From the NCBI GenBank assembly GCA_963696105.1, contig CAVOIP010000005.1:1-64000 (forward strand): a stretch of DNA of 64,000 nt. Direction: 5' to 3'. Positions 63,742-64,000 of the stretch are shown here, one piece after another. Each line of letters begins with the position of its first letter. The first letter of the stretch is position 1. Position numbers and translations under genes: made by a program. Origin of the DNA: CAVRTM01 sp963696105 (lineage in GTDB: Bacteria; Actinomycetota; Actinomycetes; Actinomycetales; Dermatophilaceae). Below the pieces are notes generated by a model, which worked only from the letters and a program-made list of their open reading frames with translations, was not told the origin of the DNA and did no database searches.

Positions 63742-64000
63742 TCAGGCGTCGATGACCATCGGGATGATCATCGGACGGCGGCGCAGCTTGCCGCCGACCC
63801 AGCCGCCGACGGTGCGGCGGATCACCTGCTGCAGCTCGTAGGAGTCGGTGACGCCGCGCGCGGCGGCCTCGGCCATCGCCTGCTCGATCCGGGGCCGGAC
63901 CTGGTCGAAGATCTCCTGCTCCTCGGCGAAGCCGCGCGCCTGGATCTCCGGGCCGGCGACGATCTTGCCGGTGGCCGCGTCGCGCACGACGATCACGGTG
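63742..64000 (-). CDS. rnj: RNase J, C-terminal part only
   Basis: The frame runs off the right edge; only about 86 C-terminal residues are seen. They match the tail of RNase J (IVVRDAATGKIVAGPEIQ, VIRRTVGGWVGGKLRRRPMI). RNase J is a metallo-beta-lactamase-fold endo/5-prime exonuclease for mRNA and rRNA processing; the catalytic domain lies outside the window. Confidence 0.88.
   Translation of the reverse strand, partial: TVIVVRDAATGKIVAGPEIQARGFAEEQEIFDQVRPRIEQAMAEAAARGVTDSYELQQVIRRTVGGWVGGKLRRRPMIIPMVIDA

Noticed and set aside
1..64000. tRNA genes, rRNA genes, CRISPR arrays and insertion sequences
   Set aside because: No T-loop/acceptor pattern, no regular spacer array and no transposase frame were seen on either strand by eye.

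Overview
This 64 kb window is chromosomal DNA of a high-GC Gram-positive bacterium (Actinomycetota). The gene order ftsK - rimO - pgsA - cinA - clgR-like regulator - DUF3046 - recA - recX - miaB - LigB-family protein - miaA - dapF - hflX, and the blocks lexA/LysM and leuS - degV - plsY - comEA - comEC, are typical actinobacterial core neighbourhoods. Micrococcales, possibly Intrasporangiaceae-like, is my inference from gene content and composition and was not tested. I found no tRNA, rRNA, insertion sequence or CRISPR array.

Layout. 1-4.4 kb is an accessory patch: a DUF6318-type lipoprotein cut by the window edge, a PKD-domain exported protein split by a frameshift, a small EspC-like protein, a WXG-type protein with a toxin-like C-terminus and an overlapping candidate immunity gene. 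4.6-17.3 kb holds a FUSC-family exporter, an M6 (immune inhibitor A) metalloprotease, the SOS pair LysM protein/lexA with three LexA-box-like sites between them, a sirtuin, an SGNH-hydrolase lipoprotein, a patatin-like lipase, a class V aminotransferase divergent from a LysR regulator, and a small Tyr/Asp-rich secreted protein. 17.5-29.6 kb, on the minus strand, carries the competence genes comEC and comEA, plsY, degV, leuS behind a leucine attenuator, rpsT, holA and a dinG-type helicase broken by a frameshift.

29.7-44.4 kb, mostly minus strand, holds hflX, ggt, miaA-dapF, miaB, recX, recA with an upstream LexA box, a three-gene ABC-2 exporter and a DUF3046 gene. 44.5-50.3 kb carries the helicase/glycosylase pair lhr-nei on the plus strand. 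50.6-54.2 kb is the clgR-like - cinA - pgsA - rimO group (minus). Then follow a membrane dipeptidase, a Bcr/CflA-type efflux pump, ftsK, a SAM-IV-type riboswitch in front of a second class V aminotransferase, a GlxA-type regulator and an aldo/keto reductase (both with several frameshifts), and the 3-prime end of an RNase J gene.

Themes. DNA-damage response and DNA processing are over-represented (lexA, recA, recX, dinG, lhr, nei, comEC/comEA, ftsK and a probable SOS division inhibitor). Three RNA-level controls can be read directly: a leaderless-looking leader peptide plus terminator before leuS, a SAM-IV aptamer with a Shine-Dalgarno-masking hairpin before the 60.2 kb aminotransferase, and several strong intergenic hairpins. 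Five genes show apparent single-base frame changes, eight in total. Either the sequence has residual indel errors or these accessory genes are decaying, and this cannot be settled from the sequence alone.
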